Source of the DNA: JAWWBL01 sp033720975
GTDB lineage: Bacteria > Actinomycetota > Acidimicrobiia > Spongiisociales > ZC4RG35
Reading direction: 5' to 3'
Length of the DNA: 8,488 bases
NCBI GenBank assembly: GCA_033720975.1
Contig: JAWWBL010000074.1
Span: 1-8,488 of the forward strand
Shown here: positions 1-6,390 of the stretch, piece by piece
How positions within the stretch are numbered: the first letter of the stretch is position 1
Layout of the letters: every line of letters starts with the position of its first letter
Made by a program: the position numbers and the translations under genes
Notes under the pieces: generated by a model
Told to the model about the DNA's origin: nothing
The model's database searches: none
The model's input: only the letters and a program-made list of their open reading frames with translations

Positions 1-13
1 GGGCCTCGTAGCA

Positions 14-697
14 ATGGATGTCGTTCTGTCAGCAGTCGCCGCTGCCGCTGCCACCCTTTTCGCCATGGATCTGTGGAGGGACTACTCCCGCCGGCCCCGG
101 CCACACATCGCCGCCTATGCCACCGGCATGGCAATGTTCGCCATAGCCACGTGGGCGTTATTCGGAGGAGTGGCGTTCGGTTGGACCGGCGGGCTCTACC
201 GGACCTTCTTCCTGCTGGGCGGAGTGCTCAACATCCCGTTCCTCGCCTTGGGCTCGATGTTCCTGGTGGTCGGGAAGCGATCCGGGCATGGGATGACGAT
301 CTTCCTGGGGGCCCTAACAGCCATATCCACCACCCTCACCCTGACCGTTCCCTTCGAGCGCCCGCTGCCCGATGGCGGGATCCCCCATGACATGTTCGCC
401 ACCGGGTTCAGCCCCCGGCTGTTCGCGATCATTGGCGGAGCACTCGGGACGACGATCCTCGTTGCGCTGGCGGTGGTAAGCCTGATCCGCTTCTGGAAGA
501 AGAACCGGCACCTGGTTTGGGGCAATGCCCTGATCCTGCTGGGTGTGCTTGCGGCTGCCTCTGGAGGAACCGGGCTCGCTCTCGGTGAGGCGACCGGGTT
601 TGCCCTGTCACTCCTGGTTGCGGTGAGCCTTATCTGGGCGGGATACCGGGTTGCGTCGGGACGACGCCAAGCAACCGAGCTCAGCCAAGCCTCCTGA
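14..697 (+). CDS. Seven-helix integral membrane protein, function unknown
   Basis: I do not recognise this 227-residue protein. It is almost wholly hydrophobic, with about seven predicted membrane segments near residues 2-19, 33-55, 62-87, 93-113, 136-159, 168-190 and 194-213. Short loops carry basic residues (RDYSRRPRP at 22-30, FWKKNRH at 160-166), and the C-terminal tail after about 214 is polar. The one long non-membrane loop, about 114-134, is rich in Pro and Gly. No catalytic motif or metal-ligand pattern is visible. The ATG at 14 is the first usable start, but it lies so near the window edge that the true start could be upstream. The stop is 29 bp before an MFS transporter on the same strand, so the two may be co-transcribed. 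Coding status rests on length and coherent membrane topology. Confidence 0.8.
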   Translation: MDVVLSAVAAAAATLFAMDLWRDYSRRPRPHIAAYATGMAMFAIATWALFGGVAFGWTGGLYRTFFLLGGVLNIPFLALGSMFLVVGKRSGHGMTIFLGALTAISTTLTLTVPFERPLPDGGIPHDMFATGFSPRLFAIIGGALGTTILVALAVVSLIRFWKKNRHLVWGNALILLGVLAAASGGTGLALGEATGFALSLLVAVSLIWAGYRVASGRRQATELSQAS

Positions 698-726
698 CTT
701 GACTCACACCGCTGCTTCAATCCCTC

Positions 727-1923
727 GTGATGCGAGGTCGGTCCGAGGCGAGGCAACGGTGGGTTGTCCCTCTTGCGCTCACTGTCATGACCGGCTTCGG
801 GGTCATCCTCTACGGCTTCTCGGTGTACTCCACCGGCGGGGCCGCCGGATCTGAGTACTCCACCACCGTTCTCTCAGTCGCTTACGGAGGCTCCGTCTTC
901 GTCGGCGGGCTGCTCGCCTTCCCCGTGGGACGCGTCTCCGACCGGCACGGGATCAGGCGGATCGTCACAGGCGGCGCCATCGCTGGATGTCTGGGGCTGG
1001 CTGCCTTTTCGGCGGCGCGAGAGCCCTGGCAGGTGGTCGTCTCCTGGTGGGCCCTCATCGGCCCAGCCCAGGCGATGATCTACTACGAGCCCGCCTACGT
1101 GGCGATCGACCAATGGGGGCTGGCGCGGGATCGAGCCAAGAACCTCGCCACGATCACTTTCATCGGCGGCTTGGCGGGGATCGCCTTCATACCGGGAGCC
1201 GCCTGGCTGGTCGACCTCACCGGATGGAGGAACGCAGTGCTGATACTCGGGGTCGTCCTGCTGCTCGTCGGGCTGGTGACGGCAGTGGTCTTCCTGCCGC
1301 GCGGCGCTGCGCGCTCGACGGGCGAGGAGGCGCAGCTTCCTTCCGTACCCGGCCGACCGACCCGGGAACGGCGGTTCATCCTCTACACCCTGGCACTGGC
1401 ACTGATGTTGCTCTCCACACAAGGAGTCATCGCCCATCGCATAGCTCGTTTCGAAGAGACTGGTTTCAGCATCTCCGAGATCTCGATCTGGGCAGCCGTG
1501 GCTTCTGCACTGAGCCTTCCAGGGCGCTGGGTGGCGCCCCGTCTCGCGGAGCGCTACGGACCTATCCGGGTACAGGCGACCATCGCGCTGCTGGTCGCGG
1601 CCAGCATCGGTCTGATGGTGGACGGGACCGACGGCTGGCAGATGACCGGCCACTTCTTCCTCTTCGGCCTCGCATTCGGCGCTCTCCTGCCCCTGCGAGC
1701 GATGGTGATGGGTGACTGGTACTCAGGCCCGGCCTACGGGCGGATCATGGGAGCCCAATGGACGCCGGTCGTCCTGGTGGCGGCCAGCGGGCCTGTCGCG
1801 ATGGGTGTGCTCCGGGATGCCTCCGGGGGATACGCCCTGCCTGCCGTGATCATCACTGTCCTCTTCGTTGGAGCCGGCGGGGCTGTCGTCGCCAGCGGCC
1901 GAGCACCTCAGCCTCCGATGTAG
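727..1923 (+). CDS. MFS transporter
   Basis: This 398-residue protein is the usual size for a 12-helix major facilitator superfamily permease of the cytoplasmic membrane. Hydrophobic segments fall into two halves separated by a polar loop at about residues 193-214. The loop between helices 2 and 3 carries the family signature motif A, G68-RVSDRHGIR-R78, with the expected Asp72, Arg73 and Gly75. The corresponding place in the second half (PGRWVAPRLAERYGPIR) is a degenerate copy, as is common. The substrate cannot be read from sequence; the general look resembles the monocarboxylate/oxalate-formate branch, which is a weak impression. A GTG at 727 is followed at once by an ATG at 730, and either could start translation; neither has a clear Shine-Dalgarno sequence. 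The 3' end overlaps the end of moaA on the other strand by 16 bp. Confidence 0.9.
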   Translation: MMRGRSEARQRWVVPLALTVMTGFGVILYGFSVYSTGGAAGSEYSTTVLSVAYGGSVFVGGLLAFPVGRVSDRHGIRRIVTGGAIAGCLGLAAFSAAREPWQVVVSWWALIGPAQAMIYYEPAYVAIDQWGLARDRAKNLATITFIGGLAGIAFIPGAAWLVDLTGWRNAVLILGVVLLLVGLVTAVVFLPRGAARSTGEEAQLPSVPGRPTRERRFILYTLALALMLLSTQGVIAHRIARFEETGFSISEISIWAAVASALSLPGRWVAPRLAERYGPIRVQATIALLVAASIGLMVDGTDGWQMTGHFFLFGLAFGALLPLRAMVMGDWYSGPAYGRIMGAQWTPVVLVAASGPVAMGVLRDASGGYALPAVIITVLFVGAGGAVVASGRAPQPPM

Positions 1924-2912
1924 GACATCTCGACCGGGGTGGCGATGCGGGCCGTGTTGGAGGAGCGGATCTCCGAGTAGCGGTCGTCCCGCTTGGACCA
2001 GACGTCGTCGATCGTCTGACCGAGGTCCCCACCGGTCCGGATCGTGTCACGCAAGCTGGTCCCGGATGAAGCGAAGAGACAGGTGTAGAGGGTTCCTTCC
2101 GCCGAGACCCGGGCTCGGGTGCAAGAACCGCAGAACGGCTTGGTGACCGAGGCAATCACGCCGATCTCACCGGCACCGTCCACATACCGGAACCGGTTGG
2201 CCACCTCACCTGGGTAATTGGGTGCAAGCGCCTCAAGAGGGAACTCGGCATCGATCGCCTCGAGGATCTCATCCGCCGAGACCACATCGTCGAGCCGCCA
2301 CCCATTGGTGGTTCCCACGTCCATGTACTCGATGAACCGCACAATGTGCGGCGTCCCCCGGAAGTGTCGTGCCATGTCGACGACGGCGTGCTCGTTGACG
2401 CCACGCTGCACCACGCAGTTGACCTTGATCGGGCCGAGACCGGCCGCCGCAGCAGCATCTATTGCCTCGAGGACCGTGCCGACCGGGAAACCAACATCGT
2501 TCATCGCTTGGAAGGTTGGGTCGTCCATGGCATCGAGACTCACCGTCACCCGGTCGAGGCCTGTCTCGGCCAGCGCCTCCGCCTTCCGCTCGAGCAGCGA
2601 GCCGTTGGTGGTGAGGGTCAGGTCGTTGACACCGGGCACGGCCGCAACCATCGCCACCAGCTCCTCGATGTCCTTGCGGAGAAGTGGCTCACCCCCTGTG
2701 ATGCGGACCTTCTCGACGCCGCGGGACACGAACACCTGGACGATCTCGGTGATCTCTTCGAACGTGAGCAGCTCTTCGCGCCTCATGAATTCGTAACCCG
2801 GACCGAACACCTCCTTGGGCATGCAGTAGGTGCAGCGGAAGTTGCACCGGTCGGTGACCGAGACCCGCAGGTCGTGGACCGGGCGGTCGAAGAGATCATT
2901 GATCGGGCTCAC
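1908..2912 (-). CDS. moaA: GTP 3',8-cyclase MoaA (radical SAM, molybdenum cofactor synthesis)
   Basis: MoaA converts GTP to 3',8-cyclo-7,8-dihydro-GTP, which MoaC turns into cyclic pyranopterin monophosphate, the first steps of molybdenum cofactor synthesis in the cytoplasm. The 334 residues match the normal family length. The N-terminal radical-SAM cluster motif is C23-xxx-C27-xx-C30 (DRCNFRCTYCMP), followed by the SAM-binding ITGGEPLLR at 71-79. The C-terminal cluster that binds GTP is C261-xx-C264 plus C278, and the substrate arginines in CTRAR (R266, R268) are present. The protein ends in Gly-Gly, the C-terminal tail MoaA needs for activity. All key residues are in place, so the enzyme should be active. 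The start chosen is GTG at 2912; no good Shine-Dalgarno precedes it. No other moa or moe gene is visible nearby, so the pathway partners must be elsewhere. Confidence 0.97.
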   Translation of the reverse strand: MSPINDLFDRPVHDLRVSVTDRCNFRCTYCMPKEVFGPGYEFMRREELLTFEEITEIVQVFVSRGVEKVRITGGEPLLRKDIEELVAMVAAVPGVNDLTLTTNGSLLERKAEALAETGLDRVTVSLDAMDDPTFQAMNDVGFPVGTVLEAIDAAAAAGLGPIKVNCVVQRGVNEHAVVDMARHFRGTPHIVRFIEYMDVGTTNGWRLDDVVSADEILEAIDAEFPLEALAPNYPGEVANRFRYVDGAGEIGVIASVTKPFCGSCTRARVSAEGTLYTCLFASSGTSLRDTIRTGGDLGQTIDDVWSKRDDRYSEIRSSNTARIATPVEMSYIGG

Positions 2913-2933
2913 AGGCTGGCACCCATAGGGGAA

Positions 2934-2962
2934 GTATTACAACGGATTGCCCGTTGTATCAC
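2934..2962 (-). promoter_or_regulatory. Possible moaA promoter
   Basis: On the minus strand GTGATA (2957-2962, 4 of 6 matches to TTGACA) is separated by 17 bp from TAATAC (2934-2939, 3 of 6 to TATAAT), placing transcription start about 15 bases before the moaA GTG. The matches are modest. The spacing and the palindrome lying in the spacer make it worth listing. It is a prediction from sequence alone. Confidence 0.35.
2938..2958. promoter_or_regulatory. Palindromic operator candidate between moaA and the thioredoxin gene
   Basis: TACAACGG (2938-2945), five bases ATTGC, then CCGTTGTA (2951-2958) form a perfect inverted repeat with 8-bp arms. It lies in the 72-bp region between two divergently transcribed genes and coincides with the spacer of the predicted moaA promoter, the typical place for a dimeric repressor. 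No regulator gene lies beside it, so the binding protein is unknown. Confidence 0.5.
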
Positions 2963-2984
2963 GAGACGACCGAAAATCGGGTGT

Positions 2985-3350
2985 ATGGGATTGTTCAAAC
3001 GTCGACACAAGGCGCCGTCAATAAGGTCGCATTCCGAGCTCGAGGAACTGATGATCGACGGCAAGCCTGTGCTGGTCGACTTCATGAAGTACGGGTGCCA
3101 GCCATGCCAGGTCATGGACGGGATCGTCAACGAAGTTTCCGAAGAGTTCGAAGGGGATGCCCACGTCGTCAAGGCGAGATTGGAGGAGGTCCCGGAGTTG
3201 TTCGGGGCATTCAAGGTGCGCTCGACGCCCACCTTCATCCTGGTCACACCACGCCAAGGGGGCATCCACATGCGATGGCGGCAGTCGGGCCTTGTGAAGA
3301 AGGATGTCCTCGTCGGCAACGTCCAAAAGGCGGTCGAGTCCCTCTCCTGA
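2985..3350 (+). CDS. Thioredoxin-fold protein with CQPC centre
   Basis: The 121-residue protein has the thioredoxin layout and length. A first strand (KPVLVDFMKYG, 27-37) leads to the redox centre C38-Q-P-C41, and further on the cis-proline loop RSTPTFILV (79-87, Pro82) is intact. It should act as a cytoplasmic thiol-disulfide oxidoreductase; no signal peptide or membrane segment is present. Compared with classical thioredoxin, the Trp before the first Cys is replaced by Gly (YGCQPC) and the dipeptide is Gln-Pro instead of Gly-Pro, which would be expected to change redox potential or partner choice (inference). The frame is open far upstream, but that stretch is antisense to moaA; ATG 2985 is chosen because homology starts just after it. 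No clear Shine-Dalgarno is seen. A small zinc-ribbon gene follows 43 bp downstream. Confidence 0.88.
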   Translation: MGLFKRRHKAPSIRSHSELEELMIDGKPVLVDFMKYGCQPCQVMDGIVNEVSEEFEGDAHVVKARLEEVPELFGAFKVRSTPTFILVTPRQGGIHMRWRQSGLVKKDVLVGNVQKAVESLS

Positions 3351-3393
3351 GGCCTGGTGCCTCCGGCCCATAAAGAAAACCGACCTCCTGCCG

Positions 3394-3585
3394 ATGGCAA
3401 CAGAGATGATTCGTGAAACCAGGCCGGCTCGGAGCAAAGCCGACTGCGGCCACAAACCGAAGACCTACACCGAGATCGCTGGGATCAAGAGGGCGGTCTG
3501 CGACAAGTGTGGCAGCGTGAGCATCGATTTCGCCCGGGATGTGTTCGCCGAGGAGCGGAAGCAACTGGAGCGAGAAGAGGCCTGA
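3394..3585 (+). CDS. Small zinc-ribbon-like protein
   Basis: This is a 63-residue protein if ATG 3394 is used, or 59 residues from ATG 3406. It contains two knuckle-like groups, C18-G-H20 and C36-DK-C39-G, spaced as in a compact zinc ribbon. The tail after residue 45 is charged and probably helical (RDVFAEERKQLEREEA). It has no signal peptide, so it is probably cytoplasmic. I do not recognise a named family; binding of zinc, and of nucleic acid or protein, is inference from the Cys/His pattern. It lies 43 bp after the thioredoxin-fold gene on the same strand and may share its transcript. The frame continues upstream to 3304, inside the thioredoxin gene, where the sequence looks like a shadow frame. 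No convincing ribosome binding site decides between the two ATGs. Confidence 0.65.
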   Translation: MATEMIRETRPARSKADCGHKPKTYTEIAGIKRAVCDKCGSVSIDFARDVFAEERKQLEREEA

Positions 3586-3692
3586 GCCTGCCATATCGTT
3601 GGCCGCATCCTCGACACGATTCAACTTCACCGGCGCCTGCGCGTCATGTCAGTCCATTACGCGGGTCGTGGCATCACAAAGACGTGTCGATC

Positions 3693-3700
3693 AGAGAGGT
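3693..3700 (+). promoter_or_regulatory. Ribosome binding site deciding the lipoprotein start
   Basis: AGAGAGGT lies five bases before GTG 3705. It selects this start over the in-frame GTG at 3684 and the longer open frame, and puts a signal peptide exactly at the N-terminus. Confidence 0.65.
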
Positions 3701-3704
3701 CAAC

Positions 3705-5231
3705 GTGTCCCCAAATCGCCGCCTTGCCGCAATCCTCGTTGTTGCGCTCTTCCTGTTCGCCTGCGTCGGCAAAGAACCTCCAACCAACACATTGCCTCCA
3801 ACCCCCACAGACCCCACCGCGTCCCAGCCCAACGCGGTCACACCCACGCCATCCAATCCGAGCGAACAGGAGCTTCCGGCCGCTACCGACGAGTGGGCAG
3901 TCACCTTTGAAGCTGGTCAGACATGGGGGCCCGACGGGCATGGTGAGGGAGGCTATTGGGAGAGCCGGCTCCTCTCGGACGGGGAGACACTCCTCCTGGT
4001 GGCCCTGGGCGAAGGAGGCGATTCAGGCTCACTCGACTTGTTTTCCAGTACCGACGGACACAGTTGGATCGCGGTCGAGCCGGAATCTATACCGCCGGAT
4101 GTCGGTGGGCTCGACATCGCCATAGGAAGACCCGGCGGCTTCATCATCGGCGGCCTGGACTGGTTAGACGACCGTTTCGCCACCTGGATGATGACCTCCG
4201 ACAACGGTGTCGAGTGGATCAACCCGACACCGGAAGATGGGCTGGCCGCTCTTGCCTCCTCTTTCTTCCGATCGGACGGCGAGGACGCTGGCGTCTATGG
4301 GCAGATCACATCCGTTACCCGGTTCGGAGAAGTGCTGATCGCGGCCGGGAGCCATGAAGGACGGCCTCTCCTGTGGCGCAGTGAGGACGGTAGCGAATGG
4401 GCCAGCCATGCCATCGGAGCCGATACGGAAGGTGGAATCAGCGGGCTCGCTGTCGTCGGAGAGCGCATCTACGCCGTGGGCAACAACCCAGGAATGACCG
4501 TGTGGGCCTCCTTCGACGGGATCACATGGGAACAGATAGCCGGACCGGATGTCTTCGGCGTGATGGCTCCCGCCAACAACACTCTCGACGATGAATTCGC
4601 ACATGAGGCGTTACACGCCGGCTCCTTCCTCTCGCTGACTGAGCATCGCGGAGCCTTGCTCGCATTGATCCAGGTGGAAAGACGGGGCGGTCACGAATGG
4701 TGCTACGTGGACGCTTCCACATGCAACGTCCCAAGTATCGAAATCGTGACCTCGACTGACGGCGTCGAGTGGCAGGCGCTGCCGATGCCCGATGACCCCA
4801 GTCTCGTGTGGGGAGCATCGCTGGCCTCGATGGATGGGATCGCGGTGATCGCGGAGGCAAGTGACGGACAGCTCCAGGTCTGGGCTGCGGAAAACCCGGG
4901 GCCCGCCAGCACCATCGAGGCGCCAGAGCCTCCCGAGCTTGGCTTCGAGCTCGTCGTATACGGAGGGAACCTCGAGCTGGGCGTCACCTACGGTTTTCCG
5001 TTTTGGACGCACTGCGGAATCGATCGCCTCGGCGAGCTGAACGGCGAGGTCTGGGGGATCACTGAAGACCACACAGCGAATCTGTCTCCAGACACCAACG
5101 CTTTCTGGGGAGAGATGCTCTACGGCACGGTGACCCTGGTGGCTCCCGATCGGATCGAATACTCCGTGGGCGAAACGCTGATCGCGGCCTATGCCCCCCT
5201 CGAAGATCCCGACGAGGCGCTCTGCTACTGA
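3705..5231 (+). CDS. Secreted lipoprotein with Asp-box-like propeller repeats
   Basis: The 508-residue product starts with a lipoprotein signal: two Arg at 5-6, a hydrophobic core at 7-19, and lipobox LFAC with Cys20 as lipid anchor. A Pro/Thr-rich spacer (about 23-60) should carry the domain away from the membrane. The body holds five short repeats of the form S-x-[DN]-G-x-x-W, ending at Trp 121, 171, 232, 275 and 356, each after a hydrophobic strand. This suggests a BNR/Asp-box-like beta-propeller with five or more blades. Between the fourth and fifth repeats is an insertion with Cys333 and Cys340, which could form a disulfide. A distinct C-terminal region (about 411-508) has Cys437 in HCGIDRLGELNGEVW and Cys507. 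No glycosidase catalytic residues can be assigned, so binding rather than catalysis is the safer guess. It begins 119 bp after the zinc-ribbon gene. Confidence 0.85.
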   Translation: MSPNRRLAAILVVALFLFACVGKEPPTNTLPPTPTDPTASQPNAVTPTPSNPSEQELPAATDEWAVTFEAGQTWGPDGHGEGGYWESRLLSDGETLLLVALGEGGDSGSLDLFSSTDGHSWIAVEPESIPPDVGGLDIAIGRPGGFIIGGLDWLDDRFATWMMTSDNGVEWINPTPEDGLAALASSFFRSDGEDAGVYGQITSVTRFGEVLIAAGSHEGRPLLWRSEDGSEWASHAIGADTEGGISGLAVVGERIYAVGNNPGMTVWASFDGITWEQIAGPDVFGVMAPANNTLDDEFAHEALHAGSFLSLTEHRGALLALIQVERRGGHEWCYVDASTCNVPSIEIVTSTDGVEWQALPMPDDPSLVWGASLASMDGIAVIAEASDGQLQVWAAENPGPASTIEAPEPPELGFELVVYGGNLELGVTYGFPFWTHCGIDRLGELNGEVWGITEDHTANLSPDTNAFWGEMLYGTVTLVAPDRIEYSVGETLIAAYAPLEDPDEALCY

Positions 5232-5343
5232 GTGAACGGGCTTGGTGACGTTCTCTGAGCCTTGTCCCGGTCGCAGCAGCCGCAGCCGGTTCGTAGTCAC
5301 TGCCTACCTGGACAGAGTCCTCGGAGTGGCAATTCGCGCCTGC

Positions 5344-5634
5344 TCATGCGATACAGGCCACTCCCACTCCGGCGGCGCCAGTCATGCCGCACACCTGGAG
5401 CGCCAACGCCGATATGGCGACTGACCAGACGAGCGGCACCGACAGGACCAGCCACGAGCGCCTTCGATGCCTCCACATGAGCCAAGACAGTGCCAGCCAA
5501 GAGCCCCAGCCGACAGCGACAAACCACCAGAGCGGGGCGTCGCCGAAGCTCAGATTGCCGAACGTGAACGCCAGTAAGGCAAACACCATGAGGATCGACC
5601 CCAGGCCGAACGCGATTCTCTGGGGCCAGCTCAT
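5344..5634 (-). CDS. Small three-helix membrane protein
   Basis: From ATG 5634 this is a 96-residue protein made almost entirely of three membrane segments, at about residues 7-27, 33-53 and 61-84. A strongly basic loop (WRHRRRSW) lies between the second and third, which should therefore be cytoplasmic. I do not recognise a family. The frame is open upstream to 5871, but the added part is polar, unlike the rest, lacks a ribosome site at its ATG, and would overlap the sigma gene, so the short form is preferred. A GTG directly before the ATG (5637) is an alternative. The gene is convergent to the lipoprotein, with 112 bp between, and divergent from the sigma factor. Its leader is unusual and is listed separately. 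Confidence 0.6.
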   Translation of the reverse strand: MSWPQRIAFGLGSILMVFALLAFTFGNLSFGDAPLWWFVAVGWGSWLALSWLMWRHRRRSWLVLSVPLVWSVAISALALQVCGMTGAAGVGVACIA

Positions 5635-5668
5635 CACAACACGGTTCCAATGGTCACAACCGCCTCCT
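5634..5668 (-). promoter_or_regulatory. Leader with strong displaced Shine-Dalgarno, hairpin and seven-codon frame
   Basis: On the minus strand AGGAGG (5663-5668) is the strongest ribosome site in this area, yet it ends 28 bases before ATG 5634. Five bases after it, GTG 5657 opens a frame of seven codons (M-T-I-G-T-V-L) whose TGA overlaps the ATG of the membrane protein as TGATG. In the same stretch CGGTT (5658-5662) can pair with AACCG (5642-5646) around an 11-base loop. Folding would leave about seven bases between AGGAGG plus stem and the ATG. Either coupling through the mini-frame or hairpin-shortened spacing could explain the layout. Confidence 0.4.
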
Positions 5669-5824
5669 GTAGATCTTGGTGGGAGCCAGCGGTTCCCGCT
5701 CTCTCCTGCATCAGACGTCGCACTCGAGTGATCTGACTGACGGTCAGGATCGACAAGCAACGCGCTCAGCACCACAGACTCGGACCTCTGGCGGTCGTAC
5801 AAGGCCCCCAATTCACCGTAACCC

Positions 5825-5834
5825 TTGACGTCAA
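5825..5834. promoter_or_regulatory. Short perfect palindrome before the sigma gene
   Basis: TTGACGTCAA is a perfect 10-bp palindrome ending 19 bases before the sigma factor start. A second, looser inverted repeat, CTGAC-TGACG-GTCAG, lies at 5733-5747 in the same 219-bp intergenic stretch. Either could bind a regulator. No convincing -10 sequence follows at the right distance, so the sigma promoter itself was not located. Confidence 0.3.
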
Positions 5835-5853
5835 GAGCAACCCAGGGAGTAGG

Positions 5854-6390
5854 TTGCGGTCGGAGGTTCATACGGGAGAGAGCTCGGACCGCAGTCAGCG
5901 GCGCGGGGACGCTGCAGCGTCTCAGTTCGGTGATGTCGAACGAGACGAGCGCATCTACCGGTCACACGCGCCCGAATTGGTGCGGTTCGCAAACTCGCTG
6001 GTCGGCCCTTCGGACGCACAGGATGTCGTCTCATCGGCCGTTCTCCGAGCCTTCACGTCGAAGTCATGGCCCACGGTGGAAAATCCGCGCGCATACCTCT
6101 ACAAGGCGGTACTCAACGAGGTGCGTTCTGATCACCGCTCCACGATGAGGCGCCGGGCACGAGAGCTCAGAACCCCCGCACCCCACTCCACTGAGATGCC
6201 AGAGGTCAGACCAGACGTCTACGAAGCGCTCGGAAAGCTGAGTGCGCGCCAACGCGCCGTGGCATTCCTGACCTACATAGAGGACCTGGACGAGTCCGCG
6301 GTAGCAGACCGACTCGGCATATCCACCGGGTCAGTGCGTCAGCATCTGGGCAGAGCACGGGCCAAGCTGAGGACGATCCTTGATGAGTGA
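5854..6390 (+). CDS. ECF-type RNA polymerase sigma factor
   Basis: This 178-residue protein has the two-domain layout of extracytoplasmic-function sigma factors. Region 2 lies at about 33-100 (ERIYRSHAPELVRFANSLVG onward, with NPRAYLYKAVLNEVRSDHR matching the 2.3-2.4 part that opens and reads the -10 element). Region 4 is at about 126-176, where LSARQRAVAFLTYIEDL and the helix-turn-helix ESAVADRLGISTGSVRQHLGRARAKL bind the -35 element. The first 30 residues are polar and poorly conserved. The start is TTG 5854, preceded by AGGGAG at 5844-5849; the spacing of four bases is short. No ATG or GTG start lies in frame before region 2. The stop overlaps the next gene by 8 bp, so the two are translationally coupled. 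The family assignment is firm; the stimulus and regulon are unknown. Confidence 0.92.
   Translation: MRSEVHTGESSDRSQRRGDAAASQFGDVERDERIYRSHAPELVRFANSLVGPSDAQDVVSSAVLRAFTSKSWPTVENPRAYLYKAVLNEVRSDHRSTMRRRARELRTPAPHSTEMPEVRPDVYEALGKLSARQRAVAFLTYIEDLDESAVADRLGISTGSVRQHLGRARAKLRTILDE

Noticed and set aside
874..1715. Long open frames opposite and alongside the MFS gene (874-1653 minus, 987-1715 plus)
   Set aside because: They are Arg/Gly/Asp/Pro-rich, lack domains, and overlap a clear transporter; this is normal for high-GC DNA.
2346..2984. Upstream extension of the thioredoxin-fold frame over moaA
   Set aside because: This part is antisense to conserved moaA codons and shows no domain; the thioredoxin homology begins just after ATG 2985.
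3349..3363. GAGGC-CTGGT-GCCTC as a terminator after the thioredoxin-fold gene
   Set aside because: The stem is only 5 bp and no T-run follows on the plus strand.
3507..3704. Upstream extension of the lipoprotein frame
   Set aside because: GTG 3705 has a well-placed ribosome site and gives a perfect signal peptide with a lipobox; the extension would bury the signal.
3539..4125. Alternative plus-strand frames at 3539-3910 and 3646-4125
   Set aside because: They are shifted readings of the zinc-ribbon end and lipoprotein start, with no recognisable domain.
5232..5343. Convergent gap after the lipoprotein gene searched for a terminator
   Set aside because: Only short, interrupted complementarity is present and no T-tract; nothing can be supported.
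5635..5871. N-terminal extension of the small membrane protein to ATG 5871
   Set aside because: The added 79 residues are polar and unlike the rest, no ribosome site precedes the ATG, and it would overlap the sigma gene start.
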